From Cupriavidus basilensis (GTDB lineage: Bacteria > Pseudomonadota > Gammaproteobacteria > Burkholderiales > Burkholderiaceae), in the NCBI RefSeq assembly GCF_008801925.2, contig NZ_CP062804.1, positions 682,001-746,000 of the forward strand: a stretch of 64,000 nucleotides of DNA, read 5' to 3'. Shown here piece by piece: positions 46,171 through 57,055 of the stretch (its first letter is position 1; the number at the start of each line of letters is the position of its first letter). The position numbers and the translations under genes were made by a program. Under the pieces are notes generated by a model. That model had not been told where the DNA came from. It worked only from the letters and a program-made list of their open reading frames with translations, and ran no database searches.

Positions 46171-46644
46171 TCAAATCGGATAAATGATGGAATTGGCGAT
46201 CATCTCGCTATCGAACACACATAGCCGGGACTCGAACTTCAAGCCCTCCCCGGTGCGCCGGATCACATCGATATAGCGGCCCACGTTGTACACGGTGGAT
46301 TGCCCATCCGGCTTGGTGCGAAAGACGGCGTAGCTGGCCTCGGCGTCGATCCGCTCCGCATCGGTCTTCAGGATGCGCGGGATGCCGACCACATGCCGCT
46401 GGTAGTACGGATCGTGGAAGATGGTCTCGGTTGCGCCATAGATGCGGTCCTTGAGCATGCCTCGGCTCTCGAAGGAGAGCGTGGCAAGCGGGAAGCCGGC
46501 TTCGTGGTTCTCGCGCGGCTGGAGCTTGTAGACGCAAGCTTCAGTGAAGAAGGCGGGCCATTTGTCCCATTCGTTGTTGTCAAGCGCCGCAGCGTAATCC
46601 GCATACAGCGCCAGCACCTGGGTGTAGGTTTCGAAGTCGAGCAT
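46171..46644 (-). CDS. nagH: Ring-hydroxylating oxygenase small (beta) subunit
   Basis: 157 residues, NTF2-like fold of oxygenase beta subunits: [20 protein letters not shown] at the start, [19 protein letters not shown] and [14 protein letters not shown] at the end. It is the structural partner of the large subunit and does not bind metal. Starts three bases after the large-subunit stop, which implies translational coupling. Assigned to salicylate 5-hydroxylase by its neighbours; anthranilate-type oxygenases have similar subunits. Confidence 0.88.
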   Translation of the reverse strand: MLDFETYTQVLALYADYAAALDNNEWDKWPAFFTEACVYKLQPRENHEAGFPLATLSFESRGMLKDRIYGATETIFHDPYYQRHVVGIPRILKTDAERIDAEASYAVFRTKPDGQSTVYNVGRYIDVIRRTGEGLKFESRLCVFDSEMIANSIIYPI

Positions 46645-46647
46645 GTC

Positions 46648-47904
46648 TCAGGCCTCCATCACGCGGCGCCAGTAGTTGTACATCCCGCGGATCAGCGTCT
46701 CCGTCACCATGTGGTCCGTGTCGCCGATCTCGCGCCCGCCGAGTTCCGCCACCGTCCGGTGGAACGGCTTTTGCTCGAAGCCTTGCTGGGAGAACTCGAT
46801 CACCTCACCGTCGTCGGCCGAGACAAAGCCGGCCGGGCCGAACAGGTTGGCCTGGCGCAGGCGGCGCCGGGTCATGTCGGCGTCGTCGCTCTCGAAGCCG
46901 AAGTGTGTCCACACGAAATTGAACGCGCCGTGGCCGGTGGGCTGGATATGCCGCGTCGACACCGAGTTGACCTGCTGCTGGATGATGACGCTGGGGAACA
47001 GCGTCATCATCACCGCCGTGGGCTCTCCCCACCAGGGTTCCTGCACCACATCGAGGAAGCGGTCGTCATGCAGGCTCATCTGCTCCTTGAAGCTGGACAC
47101 GCCGCTGGTGACATCGCCCTTGCCGCCCTGGCCGCGCGTGGAGATCATTGCCGCGTGGCGGAAATGCTCGTCCATCTTGAGCGCCGACTTGTTGTCGGCG
47201 CGCCAGAGCCCGAAGGTCACGAACCATGTGTGCAGCAACCCCGGGTGATACGGGTCCTTGATGTTCTCCTGCATCAGCTTCCAGTTGCCGGGAATCTGCT
47301 GGCGGCTATAGCCGAGGATGGTCAGCTTGCGCCCGTCGAAGACACGGTCGAAGTAGGCCAGGATGGTCGGGCCGAGATAGTCCTCCAGCGCCGGCACCTC
47401 ATGGTCGAACGAGGCGAAGATCACGCCGTTGCGGCGCGCCACCTTGAGCTTGGTCAGGCCGTGCGCCTTCGGGTCGAAGTCGGCGGGCATGCCGCCATTG
47501 ACCTTGCCGTCGAGCTTGACGCCGCGCCGGAACGGCACGCCGACCAGGTTGCCCTTGAGGTCGTAGTTCCACTGGTGATAGGGGCAGGTGAAGTCCTTGC
47601 GGTTGCCGGAGCGCTCGCGGCAGAACTGCACGCCGCGATGCGCGCAGACGTTCTCCACCACGTAGATCTCGCCATCCGCCGCGCGGCTGGCAATGACCGA
47701 GCGCTCGCCGATGGCGGTGCGCTTGAAGTCGCCGGCGTTCGGGATTTCCGCTTCCAGCCCGATATAGCACCAGTGGCCGGCGTAGAAGAAGCGCTCCAGC
47801 TCCTGCCGGTAGACGTCATCATCGGTATAGGCCCAGAAGGGGATCCGGCTGGAGCCTTCGTCCTTCCATTCTCTTTTCTTGAATACAACAGCTTGCTCGC
47901 GCAT
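46648..47904 (-). CDS. nagG: Salicylate 5-hydroxylase large (alpha) subunit
   Basis: 418 residues. Rieske centre at about 75-100 (CAHRGVQFC and CPYHQWNYDL); the catalytic iron site is in NIKDPYHPGLLH with the conserved Asp-x-x-His-x4-His pattern. From memory it matches NagG of naphthalene-degrading Ralstonia closely, including NWKLMQENIKDPYHPG and RQANLFGPAGFVSADDGEVI. The enzyme hydroxylates salicylate to gentisate. GGAG precedes ATG 47904. Gentisate ring-cleavage genes are not in the window. Confidence 0.88.
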   Translation of the reverse strand: MREQAVVFKKREWKDEGSSRIPFWAYTDDDVYRQELERFFYAGHWCYIGLEAEIPNAGDFKRTAIGERSVIASRAADGEIYVVENVCAHRGVQFCRERSGNRKDFTCPYHQWNYDLKGNLVGVPFRRGVKLDGKVNGGMPADFDPKAHGLTKLKVARRNGVIFASFDHEVPALEDYLGPTILAYFDRVFDGRKLTILGYSRQQIPGNWKLMQENIKDPYHPGLLHTWFVTFGLWRADNKSALKMDEHFRHAAMISTRGQGGKGDVTSGVSSFKEQMSLHDDRFLDVVQEPWWGEPTAVMMTLFPSVIIQQQVNSVSTRHIQPTGHGAFNFVWTHFGFESDDADMTRRRLRQANLFGPAGFVSADDGEVIEFSQQGFEQKPFHRTVAELGGREIGDTDHMVTETLIRGMYNYWRRVMEA

Positions 47905-47944
47905 GGTTTGTCTCCGCGATGTTTGTGATGTGGGGCTCAGCGGG

Positions 47945-48931
47945 TCAGACGCCGCTGGCGTGGAAGGCGTCGGCATGGATGTGGTCGGGGTCCATGCCTC
48001 TTTGGCGCAGCAGGATGGAGGCGGCGTCGACCATGACCGGGGCGCCCGCCAGGTAGGCGCGCCAGCCCTGCATGTGCGCCCAGTCGTCGGCCACCGCCTT
48101 GGTCACCACGCCGCCCCGGTAGCCGTTGCCGTCGCCGGCCGATGCCACCACCACGTGCACATGCATTGCCGCATGGCGCGCCTGCAGCTCGCGCAGCCAT
48201 TCCAGGCCATAGAGGTCGGCATGCGTGCGAACACCAAAATAGACGTGCACCTCGTTGCGCATGCCGCTGTCGAGCATGCCGCGCAGGATCGACAGGATCG
48301 GGGCCAGCCCGGTGCCGCCCGCGATGCAGATCACGGGCCCGTCGAACTTGCGCCGCAAGTACGCGGTGCCCAGCGGGCCGGAAACACGGATGGCGTCGCC
48401 AACCTTGAGTTCCGACGCCACATAGGACGTCACGCGCCCGTCGGGCACCAGCCGGATATGGAATTCGAGCGCGTCGGCGCCGTGCGCCACCGCCATCGAG
48501 TAAGGCCGGATATGGCGCGGCGTGAACTGCAGCGTGGCGTACTGTCCCGGCGAGAAGTCGAGCGGCTTGGGAATCGCCACGCGGACCCGCTTGATGTCAT
48601 GGGTCAGGTCGTCCAGGGCAGTCACGGTGCCTTTGAGGATCCTGGCGGGATGCACCACGACCTCGTCGAGTTCCGGGATCTCGATCGCGCAGCTCTCCAC
48701 CAGCGTGGTCTGGCATGCCAGCACCGACTGGCCGGCGGCCATGGGCGCGCGCGAATCCTCGGGGCCGCTCGCCTGGGTGCGGCCAGCCAGGACCTTGCAG
48801 CGGCAGGTGCCGCAGCGCCCCGCCATGCAGCTATACGAGATGGGCACCTGGTTGGCCCGCAGCACGTCCAGCAGGTTGTCGCCGGCTTGCGCGTGCAGCG
48901 TCCTGTCCAGTGGGTGGATGGATACTTCCAT
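47945..48931 (-). CDS. nagAa: Ferredoxin reductase of the salicylate hydroxylase system
   Basis: 328 residues. An N-terminal plant-type 2Fe-2S domain (cysteines in SYSCMAGRCGTCRCKV and the later ACQTT), an FAD-binding domain with RPYSMA and an NAD-binding domain with GGTGLAPILSILRG, ending HIHADAFHASGV. The layout and ending match NagAa/NahAa reductases that feed both naphthalene dioxygenase and salicylate 5-hydroxylase. First gene of the operon; GGAG lies nine bases before the start. No naphthalene dioxygenase subunits are present in the window. Confidence 0.92.
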   Translation of the reverse strand: MEVSIHPLDRTLHAQAGDNLLDVLRANQVPISYSCMAGRCGTCRCKVLAGRTQASGPEDSRAPMAAGQSVLACQTTLVESCAIEIPELDEVVVHPARILKGTVTALDDLTHDIKRVRVAIPKPLDFSPGQYATLQFTPRHIRPYSMAVAHGADALEFHIRLVPDGRVTSYVASELKVGDAIRVSGPLGTAYLRRKFDGPVICIAGGTGLAPILSILRGMLDSGMRNEVHVYFGVRTHADLYGLEWLRELQARHAAMHVHVVVASAGDGNGYRGGVVTKAVADDWAHMQGWRAYLAGAPVMVDAASILLRQRGMDPDHIHADAFHASGV

Positions 48932-49019
48932 GGGGGCGTCTCCAACTAGTTCTTCTTGGCATCCGTTTGCCGATGGGCGTATGTTGGCGCCGCGGGTAGA
49001 ATTAATAAATAGAAGGAAG

Positions 49020-49047
49020 GTGATACGTCATATCACTGTGAGTGATA
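49020..49047. promoter_or_regulatory. Overlapping palindromes, NagR operator candidate
   Basis: GTGATA (49020-49025), CGTCA, TATCACT (49031-49037), GTG, AGTGATA (49041-49047): two inverted repeats share the middle block. TCACTGTGAGTGA gives a T-N11-A core. They lie just before the nagR start and upstream of nagAa; the AT-rich stretch 48999-49011 may hold the nagAa -10 on the minus strand. Confidence 0.65.
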
Positions 49048-49059
49048 AAGGGGGCTGGG

Positions 49060-49962
49060 ATGGAGTTGCGGGAGATCGACCTGAACCTGCTGGTCGTGTT
49101 CAATGAACTACTGCGCCTGAGGCGGGTGTCCGCCGTGGCCGAAACGCTGGGCACTTCGCAGCCGGCCATCAGCAACGCGCTCAATCGCCTGCGCAAGCTG
49201 CTGGGCGACGAACTGTTCCTGCGGACCTCCAAGGGCATGGTGCCCACGCCCTTCGCGGAGAACCTGGCGGAGCCGATCGGCTACGCGCTCGGCGCCATCC
49301 ACAACACGCTCAACGCGCAGTCCGTGTTCGAGCCGGCCACCAGCACGCGCGGCTTCACCATCGCCATGACGGATATCGGCGAGATCTATTTCCTGCCCGA
49401 GTTGATGAAGCGGCTGTCCGAGGTGGCGCCCGGCGTGACCATCAGCACGGTGCGCAACCATACGGTGAACTTGCGCGAGGAAATGGAAAGCAGCCGCGTG
49501 GACCTGGCGATCGGCTTCATGCCCGACCTCAAGGCGGGCTTCTTCCAGCGGCGGCTGTTCCGCCAGCGCTACGTCTGCCTGTTCCGCCAGGGCCATCCGC
49601 TGGCCCGCGAGGGCATGACCCTCAAGTCGTTCGGCAGTGCCGAGCACGTGGCCATCGTCGCGGCAGGCACCGGGCACAGCATGGTGGACGAAGTGATCCA
49701 GCGCGCCGGCGTGCCGCGCCAGGTCCGCCTGCACGTCCCGCATTTCGTGGCGGTGGGCCATATCCTGCAGACGACCGACCTGATCGCGGTGGTGCCGCAG
49801 GCCTACGCCGAGCGCACGTTAACGCCCTTCGGGCTGGAGACGGCGCCGTGCCCGGTGAAGATCCCCGATATCGTGATCAACGTGCTCTGGCACGCCAGGA
49901 ACAATCGGGAACCGGCTAACCAATGGTTGCGGCAAGTGGTGTTTGAGGAGTTTTCGAGGTAG
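49060..49962 (+). CDS. nagR: NagR/NahR-type LysR activator
   Basis: 300 residues, the same length as NahR. Begins MELREIDLNLLVVFNELLRL and contains FTIAMTDIGEIYFLPELM and PHFVAVGHILQTTDLIAVVP, stretches that match the salicylate-responsive NahR/NagR group. Divergent from the salicylate 5-hydroxylase operon with 128 bases between the starts, the standard NagR arrangement, so salicylate induction is likely. ATG 49060 follows AAAGGGGG; a GTG six codons upstream is rejected because it would read from within the palindrome. Confidence 0.92.
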   Translation: MELREIDLNLLVVFNELLRLRRVSAVAETLGTSQPAISNALNRLRKLLGDELFLRTSKGMVPTPFAENLAEPIGYALGAIHNTLNAQSVFEPATSTRGFTIAMTDIGEIYFLPELMKRLSEVAPGVTISTVRNHTVNLREEMESSRVDLAIGFMPDLKAGFFQRRLFRQRYVCLFRQGHPLAREGMTLKSFGSAEHVAIVAAGTGHSMVDEVIQRAGVPRQVRLHVPHFVAVGHILQTTDLIAVVPQAYAERTLTPFGLETAPCPVKIPDIVINVLWHARNNREPANQWLRQVVFEEFSR

Positions 49963-50022
49963 CGGTGCTTAAGGCGCATATGATCGCGCTCTTTCGATGA
50001 GGGCTTGAGTTTGTTTCTGGAA

Positions 50023-50043
50023 ACTTATAATTGACTTATAATT
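50023..50043 (+). promoter_or_regulatory. Direct-repeat promoter/operator of the toxin-antitoxin pair
   Basis: ACTTATAATT occurs at 50023-50032 and 50034-50043, eleven bases (one helical turn) apart. Each copy contains a perfect TATAAT. TTGAGT at 50005-50010 could serve as a -35. Repeats of this kind before a toxin-antitoxin pair usually bind the antitoxin. Confidence 0.55.
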
Positions 50044-50050
50044 TGTGCCC

Positions 50051-50305
50051 ATGAACGCGATCAACTGGACCCTGAAAGCAGCCAGGCAGCTCCGTAAGCT
50101 GGACCGCCAGCATCAACGGACCGTGGTGGATGCCGTTGGCGATCTGGCCGCAATGCCGGATTGTCAGAACGTGAAGGCCCTGACGAAGCACGACTACGGC
50201 TACAGGCTTCGGGTTGGCAACTACCGGGTTCTGTTCGATTGGGACGGCGGCATCAAGATCGTCGAAATTCAGGAAGTGAGGAAACGCGATGAACGCACCT
50301 ACTAA
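50051..50305 (+). CDS. RelE/ParE-family toxin
   Basis: 84 residues of the RelE fold: WTLKAARQLRKLDRQHQR in the first two helices, then DYGYRLRVGNYRVLFDWD, with the strand-borne arginines used for mRNA or ribosome contact, and a final VRKRDERTY. A ribosome-dependent mRNA interferase is the usual activity. ATG 50051 is preferred over the GTG two codons upstream. Overlaps the antitoxin gene by 17 bases, and the toxin comes first (HigBA-like order). Confidence 0.88.
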   Translation: MNAINWTLKAARQLRKLDRQHQRTVVDAVGDLAAMPDCQNVKALTKHDYGYRLRVGNYRVLFDWDGGIKIVEIQEVRKRDERTY

Positions 50306-50615
50306 CGTCCAAGTGATCCATGGGCCGGATGGGAATCCCGCCTTTGTGGTGATCCCCTACGCAGAGTATGTGGCCAGCCAAGCGAGCGAGCGCAATCTTG
50401 TGCCGCATGATGTGGTTACGCGCACCGTCGGCGGTGCGAGCCCCGCCCGGGCCTGGCGGGAACACCTGGGCTTGACTCAGGCCGAGGTTGCCGAGCGTCT
50501 TGGCATTTCGCAATCGGCATACGCGCAGCAGGAGCGCAGTGACAAACTGCGCAAGGCGTCGCGCGGAAAGATCGCTGCCGCCCTTGGCATTGCTGCCGAC
50601 CAGCTGGATTTCTGA
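50289..50615 (+). CDS. Xre-family antitoxin
   Basis: 108 residues. A toxin-binding N-terminal part (VIHGPDGNPAFVVIPYAEYV) like that of Phd-type and HigA-type antitoxins is followed by a helix-turn-helix at about 58-108 (LGLTQAEVAERLGISQSAYA). It neutralises the toxin and represses the operon by binding the direct repeats upstream of the toxin gene, as inferred from the family. Confidence 0.88.
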   Translation: MNAPTNVQVIHGPDGNPAFVVIPYAEYVASQASERNLVPHDVVTRTVGGASPARAWREHLGLTQAEVAERLGISQSAYAQQERSDKLRKASRGKIAAALGIAADQLDF

Positions 50616-50656
50616 CACTGCGCATTCGCACTGGGGGCGTAGGCGCCGGTCCGTGC

Positions 50657-51550
50657 CTACGCCCCCAGCACTTCCTCGCAAACCGAAAACCACGCCCGCG
50701 CCGCATGCGATAGATAGCGGCCCGGCGACCAGATATGGGCGAGCGCCCAGTCCATGGCCGGCTCCGTCAGCCGTGCCACGGCGAGCTTGTCGCGGATATC
50801 GAGCTTGTCCAGCAGCGGTTGCGGCAGGAAGGTGGTGCCCAGCCCGGCCGCGGCCATCGAGGCGAGGAAGTCCCAGTGCCCGCTTTGGGCCACGATGCGG
50901 GGCTCAAGCCGGGCGTCGAGAAAGGCCTGCCGCAGCTTGCGGGTCAGGGAGAAGTCTTCGGTCAGCAGCAGCAGGGGCTCGTCGCGCAGCGCGGCCAGCG
51001 TCACGGTCTTGCCCTTGGCCCAGCTGGCCTTGCGGGGGCCCGCGACCCAGATCGGGTATTTGGCGAATTCGCGCGTGGCCAGTTCCAGGCCGCTGTCCCG
51101 GGGCAGTACGGTGGCGCCGACTTCGAGTTCGCCACTCGCCACTTGCTGCTCCACCATATGGCCGCCATGTTCTGCCAGGCTGAGCTCCAGGTTGGGATAG
51201 CGCTGGCGGAAGGCGCTGACGGCCGGCGAGAAGAACAGGTTGGCCATGGGCGGGATTCCCACCGTCAGCTGGCCGCGGCCCAGCGAGGAGAGGTCGGCCA
51301 CTTCCAGCGTAAGCCGGTGCACCACGCCAAGCGCTTCCTGCCCGCGCTCGTAGACCACCCGCCCCACGTCAGTCAGCCGCACCTGCTTGCCTTCGCGGAT
51401 CAGCAGTGGCTGGCCGATCTCGTCTTCCAGTTGCCGCACCATCTTGCTGATGGTGGATTGCGTGACGAACAGGGACGTCGCCGCCTGGGTGAAGCTCTTC
51501 AGCCGAACGGTTTCAACGAAGTAGCGCAACGCGCGGATGTCGATGGGCAT
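50657..51550 (-). CDS. LysR-family regulator of the efflux operon
   Basis: 297 residues. Helix-turn-helix with LRYFVETVRLKSFTQAATSL and LEDEIGQPLLIREGKQVRLT, then an effector domain. GGAAG precedes ATG 51550. Divergent from the FUSC-family efflux operon, as aaeR is from aaeXAB in enterobacteria, so an aromatic acid effector is plausible. Confidence 0.92.
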   Translation of the reverse strand: MPIDIRALRYFVETVRLKSFTQAATSLFVTQSTISKMVRQLEDEIGQPLLIREGKQVRLTDVGRVVYERGQEALGVVHRLTLEVADLSSLGRGQLTVGIPPMANLFFSPAVSAFRQRYPNLELSLAEHGGHMVEQQVASGELEVGATVLPRDSGLELATREFAKYPIWVAGPRKASWAKGKTVTLAALRDEPLLLLTEDFSLTRKLRQAFLDARLEPRIVAQSGHWDFLASMAAAGLGTTFLPQPLLDKLDIRDKLAVARLTEPAMDWALAHIWSPGRYLSHAARAWFSVCEEVLGA

Positions 51551-51582
51551 CAGGCACTTCCTTTTCATGAAAAAAGCGAATG

Positions 51583-51602
51583 TGATTTGCAATTTTAAAT
51601 CA
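51583..51602. promoter_or_regulatory. LysR operator candidate before efflux operon
   Basis: TGATTT (51583-51588), eight bases, AAATCA (51597-51602) is a perfect inverted repeat in an AT-rich block between the divergent lysR and efflux genes. Confidence 0.5.
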
Positions 51603-51652
51603 TGTGAGGAATGTTCGCCAGTTGGCTACACTTCGGGCCTACGCTCTTTCCA

Positions 51653-53796
<2,144 letters not shown>

Positions 53797-53803
<7 letters not shown>

Positions 53804-54009
53804 GCGCGGAAATCGATCTCTACGGCGTCTTCGTGCCCGGCTTGCTGGCGTTGATGCTCCTCACCTTCGTCATCACCGCCTGCATGCGCGCGGCCCTTGC
53901 GCGCGCAGGCTTTTACCGGCTGGTCTGGCACCGGTCGCTTTTCAATCTAGCCCTTTACGTCATCGTGCTGGGTGGCGTGGCCGCCATGGCCCGCTGGCTG
54001 CAATCATGA
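53797..54009 (+). CDS. DUF1656 small membrane protein (AaeX-like)
   Basis: 70 residues with two membrane spans (about 10-30 and 45-65) and the EIDLYGVFVPGLL start typical of DUF1656. These proteins are always found with FUSC exporters and HlyD adaptors; their exact role is unknown. It overlaps both neighbours: seven bases with the transporter gene and four with the adaptor gene. Confidence 0.92.
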
Positions 54010-54923
54010 AATTCAAGTTCCGTTTGCTGGTCCCCGTGATGTTGACCCTGCTGGCCACCGTGGCCGCGCTCTTTGTCGGCAAGCATCTGTGGGATTACTA
54101 CACCGTGGCGCCGTGGACGCGCGACGGCCACGTGCGGGCCGACGTGGTGCAGGTCGCGCCGGATGTCTCGGGGCTGGTGACGCAGGTACTCGTCAAGGAC
54201 AACCAGCGCGTGCGGCGCGGGCAGGTGCTGTTCGTGATCGACCAGGACCGCTACCAGCTGGCGCTGCAGCAGGCCATGGCGAGTGCTGCCGCGCAGCGCG
54301 CCACGCTGGCGCAGGCGCGCCGGGAGGCCGCCCGCAGCCACGCCTTGTCCGAGGTGGTTGCTACCGAGGTGGTGGAAGAAGGGCAGGCGCGCGTGCAGCA
54401 GGGCGAGGCGGCGCTGGCGCAGGCGGAGGCGGCGGTCGCGCTGGCCAGGCTCAACCTCGCCCGCACCCGGGTGGCCAGCCCCGTGGATGGCTTTCTCAAC
54501 GACCGCCTGCCGCGCCTGGGCGACTATGTGGCTCTGGGCCGGCCGGTGCTGTCGATGGTCGACCTGAACTCGTTCTACGTCGAAGGCTATTTCGAAGAAA
54601 CCAAGCTGGGGGGTATCCGCATTGGCAACCCGGTCTCCGTGCACATCATGGGCGAGCGCACGATCCTGCATGGCCACGTGCAGAGCATCGCCGCCGGCAT
54701 CGAGGACCGCGACCGCAGCAATGGCAGCAACCTGTTGCCCAATGTGAACCCCACGTTCAACTGGGTGCGGCTGGCGCAGCGTGTGCCGGTGCGCATCGCG
54801 CTGGACGACGTGCCGGCGGATGTGCGGCTGGTGTCGGGCCGCACGGCGACGGTCTCCGTGGCGCAGCCGCGCAATACCATCGCCGTGCTGCGCGACGAGG
54901 CCACGGAGGAGCGCGCGCAATGA
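54006..54923 (+). CDS. HlyD-family periplasmic adaptor (AaeA-like)
   Basis: 305 residues. Single N-terminal membrane anchor (about 6-26), then the barrel-sandwich lipoyl half-motif (VRADVVQVAPDVSGLVTQV), a helical hairpin (about 85-160) and the second lipoyl half (ARTRVASPVDGFLNDRLPRL), followed by the beta-barrel. It links the inner-membrane FUSC transporter to the outer-membrane channel encoded next. Overlaps both neighbours by four bases. Confidence 0.93.
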   Translation: MKFKFRLLVPVMLTLLATVAALFVGKHLWDYYTVAPWTRDGHVRADVVQVAPDVSGLVTQVLVKDNQRVRRGQVLFVIDQDRYQLALQQAMASAAAQRATLAQARREAARSHALSEVVATEVVEEGQARVQQGEAALAQAEAAVALARLNLARTRVASPVDGFLNDRLPRLGDYVALGRPVLSMVDLNSFYVEGYFEETKLGGIRIGNPVSVHIMGERTILHGHVQSIAAGIEDRDRSNGSNLLPNVNPTFNWVRLAQRVPVRIALDDVPADVRLVSGRTATVSVAQPRNTIAVLRDEATEERAQ

Positions 54924-56377
54924 GCAAGCTCTGCGTTGCCCTGCTGCCAGCCTTGGTCCCGTTGCTGTTTGCCTGCACCACCGTGGGCCCTGACTATCAC
55001 GTGCCGGAGCAGGCGGCCGTGCGCGCGCCCGAGGCCAACGGCCCCTTGCTCGGCACGGACAGCCCCGCCGTCTCGGTGACGCCGGTCCCGGACGACTGGT
55101 GGCGCCTGTACGACGACCCCAAGCTCAACGCACTGGTGCAGCAGGCGCTCAGCGCCAATACCAGCCTGCGCGTGGCCGCCGCCAACCTGCGCCGGGCCGT
55201 GGCGACCTATCACGAGGTGGAAGCGGAGAACCTGCCGCAGGCGGCCTTCTCCGCCAAGGCCGAACGCGCGCAGATCGCGGGCGAGAGCTTCCTGCTCAAG
55301 GAGAAGGTGCCGGTCTTCAACCTGGGCGACGTCGGCTTCTCGGTGTCGTACCTGGTGGACTTCTTCGGCAAGCTGGCCCGCGCCGACGAGGCCGCGCTGG
55401 CCAGCGCGCAGGCCAGCCAAGCCGCGCTGGACATGGCGCGCGTGAGCGTGGTCGCGCAAACCGTGCGGTCCTATGTGCAGGGTTGCGCAGCCACGCATGA
55501 GCTGGCGGTGGCGCAGGAGCAGCTCGCGCTGCAGACGCGCGGCGTGGAGATCGCCGCCAAGATGGTGGCCGCCGGCCGTGGCCAGCCTTCCGACATGCTG
55601 CGCGCCCGCGCGCAGGCCGAGACCTTGCGCGCGGCATTGCCGCGCTTCAAGGCGGAGAAGGAGGGCGCGGCCTACCGGCTCGCCGTCATGCTGGGCCAGC
55701 CGCCGGCAGCGCTGCCGCAAGCCGTATCCGAATGTCATGAGGAGCCGACGCTGCGCCAGGCAATGCCTGTCGGCGACGGTGCCGCACTGCTCAAGCGCCG
55801 CCCCGATATCCGTCAGGCGGAGCGCGAGCTGGCTGCGGCCACGGCGAAGATCGGCGTGGCCACCGCGGATCTCTATCCCTCGGTCCGCATCGGGGCATCG
55901 GCCGGCCTGAGCGGCATCCTGAGCGATCTCGGCACCGGCCCGACCGCGCATTGGGGCATGGGCCCGCTGATCACCTGGAACCTGCCCACCAATGGCGTGC
56001 GCCCGCGCATCCACGGCATGGAAGCCGGGGCGGACGCTGCACTCGCCCGCTTCGACGGCGTGGTGCTCAAGGCGCTGGAGGAGACCCAGAGTGCGCTCAG
56101 CGCCTACACGCGCGAGCTGGAGCGCAACCAGTCCTTGCACGTGGCGCGCGACGACGCCAAAGAAGTCGCCCACCAGCACCGGCTGCTGTACCAGTCCGGC
56201 CGCGTACCGTATTTGTCCAGCCTGGACGCCGACCGCACGCTGGCCGGGGCCGAGGCGGCACTGGCGGCGTCGGACAGCCAGGTGGCCCTCAACCAGATCA
56301 ACCTGTTCCTGGCGCTGGGCGGTGGCTGGCAGAACAGCCCGAAGGTGGCAGAGCACAGGATGAGCGAGGCACACTGA
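54920..56377 (+). CDS. Outer-membrane efflux lipoprotein (NodT family)
   Basis: 485 residues with a lipobox (LLFAC) so that the mature chain begins CTTVGPDY, as in OprM/NodT proteins. The two outer-membrane efflux repeats are recognisable by DDWWRLYDDPKLNALVQQAL and ALLKRRPDIRQAERELAAAT. It forms the trimeric exit duct of the efflux system. Overlaps the adaptor gene by four bases; last gene of the operon, ending 12 bases from the convergent response regulator gene. Confidence 0.94.
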   Translation: MSKLCVALLPALVPLLFACTTVGPDYHVPEQAAVRAPEANGPLLGTDSPAVSVTPVPDDWWRLYDDPKLNALVQQALSANTSLRVAAANLRRAVATYHEVEAENLPQAAFSAKAERAQIAGESFLLKEKVPVFNLGDVGFSVSYLVDFFGKLARADEAALASAQASQAALDMARVSVVAQTVRSYVQGCAATHELAVAQEQLALQTRGVEIAAKMVAAGRGQPSDMLRARAQAETLRAALPRFKAEKEGAAYRLAVMLGQPPAALPQAVSECHEEPTLRQAMPVGDGAALLKRRPDIRQAERELAAATAKIGVATADLYPSVRIGASAGLSGILSDLGTGPTAHWGMGPLITWNLPTNGVRPRIHGMEAGADAALARFDGVVLKALEETQSALSAYTRELERNQSLHVARDDAKEVAHQHRLLYQSGRVPYLSSLDADRTLAGAEAALAASDSQVALNQINLFLALGGGWQNSPKVAEHRMSEAH

Positions 56378-56389
56378 GTGGCTGCGGCC

Positions 56390-57055
56390 CTATTGGCTCT
56401 CGATCCACTGAATGGCGAAGCGCATCAGCTCCTTGCCGCTAGGAATATCCAGCTTTTCCCTAATGTTGGCCTGATGTGCCTCGATGGTCTTGACGCTCCG
56501 ACTCAGTTTCTCGGCGATCTCGCGGGTGCTGAAGCCGAGCCCGATCAGGTGCAGGACCTCGAACTCCCGTTCCGAAAGGCTCGCGATTGAGCCCGCGGGA
56601 ATTTTCTGGGGAGCCGTCAACGTCCGCGCCAACCTTTCATGCATTGCGGCGCTCAGGTAAATATTGCCCGCCAGCACCTCGCGCACGGCGTTCATCACAT
56701 GCTCTGTGGCCTCGAGTTTCATCAGGTACCCGTTTGCGCCCGCCCGCAGCGCGCGTTCGGCAAACAGGGTTTCGTCATGCATGCTGAGGATGAGGATTGC
56801 CAGCTTTGGATAGTGTTGCCGGAGCGTTTTGACAAGATCCAGGCCGGAGTTCGAGTGCAGGCTGAGGTCCACAATGGCCATGTCAGGCTCACAGGCCATC
56901 GCCGCCAGAGCGTCTTCGGCACTGCCGGCCGCATAGCAGACGTGCAGATCCTCATGCAGATTCAGCAGGTGGGTTAACCCATCGCGGATGATGGGGTGGT
57001 CATCCACGATCAGGATCTGAGTCGCGCGGCCCAGGCTAGACGGATTCCCTTCCAT
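56390..57055 (-). CDS. NarL/FixJ-family response regulator
   Basis: 221 residues. Receiver domain with ILIVDDHPIIRDGL and phospho-accepting D63 in MAIVDLSLHS, then a LuxR-type helix-turn-helix (SLSEREFEVLHLIGLGFSTREIAEKL). The start at 57055 lies inside the 3' end of the kinase gene (20-base overlap), so the two are co-expressed as a two-component pair. Targets are not known; the nearby secreted repeat-protein gene is one candidate by position only. Confidence 0.93.
   Translation of the reverse strand: MEGNPSSLGRATQILIVDDHPIIRDGLTHLLNLHEDLHVCYAAGSAEDALAAMACEPDMAIVDLSLHSNSGLDLVKTLRQHYPKLAILILSMHDETLFAERALRAGANGYLMKLEATEHVMNAVREVLAGNIYLSAAMHERLARTLTAPQKIPAGSIASLSEREFEVLHLIGLGFSTREIAEKLSRSVKTIEAHQANIREKLDIPSGKELMRFAIQWIESQ

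Noticed and set aside
46300..47928. 542-codon plus-strand frame
   Set aside because: Antisense to the salicylate hydroxylase subunits.
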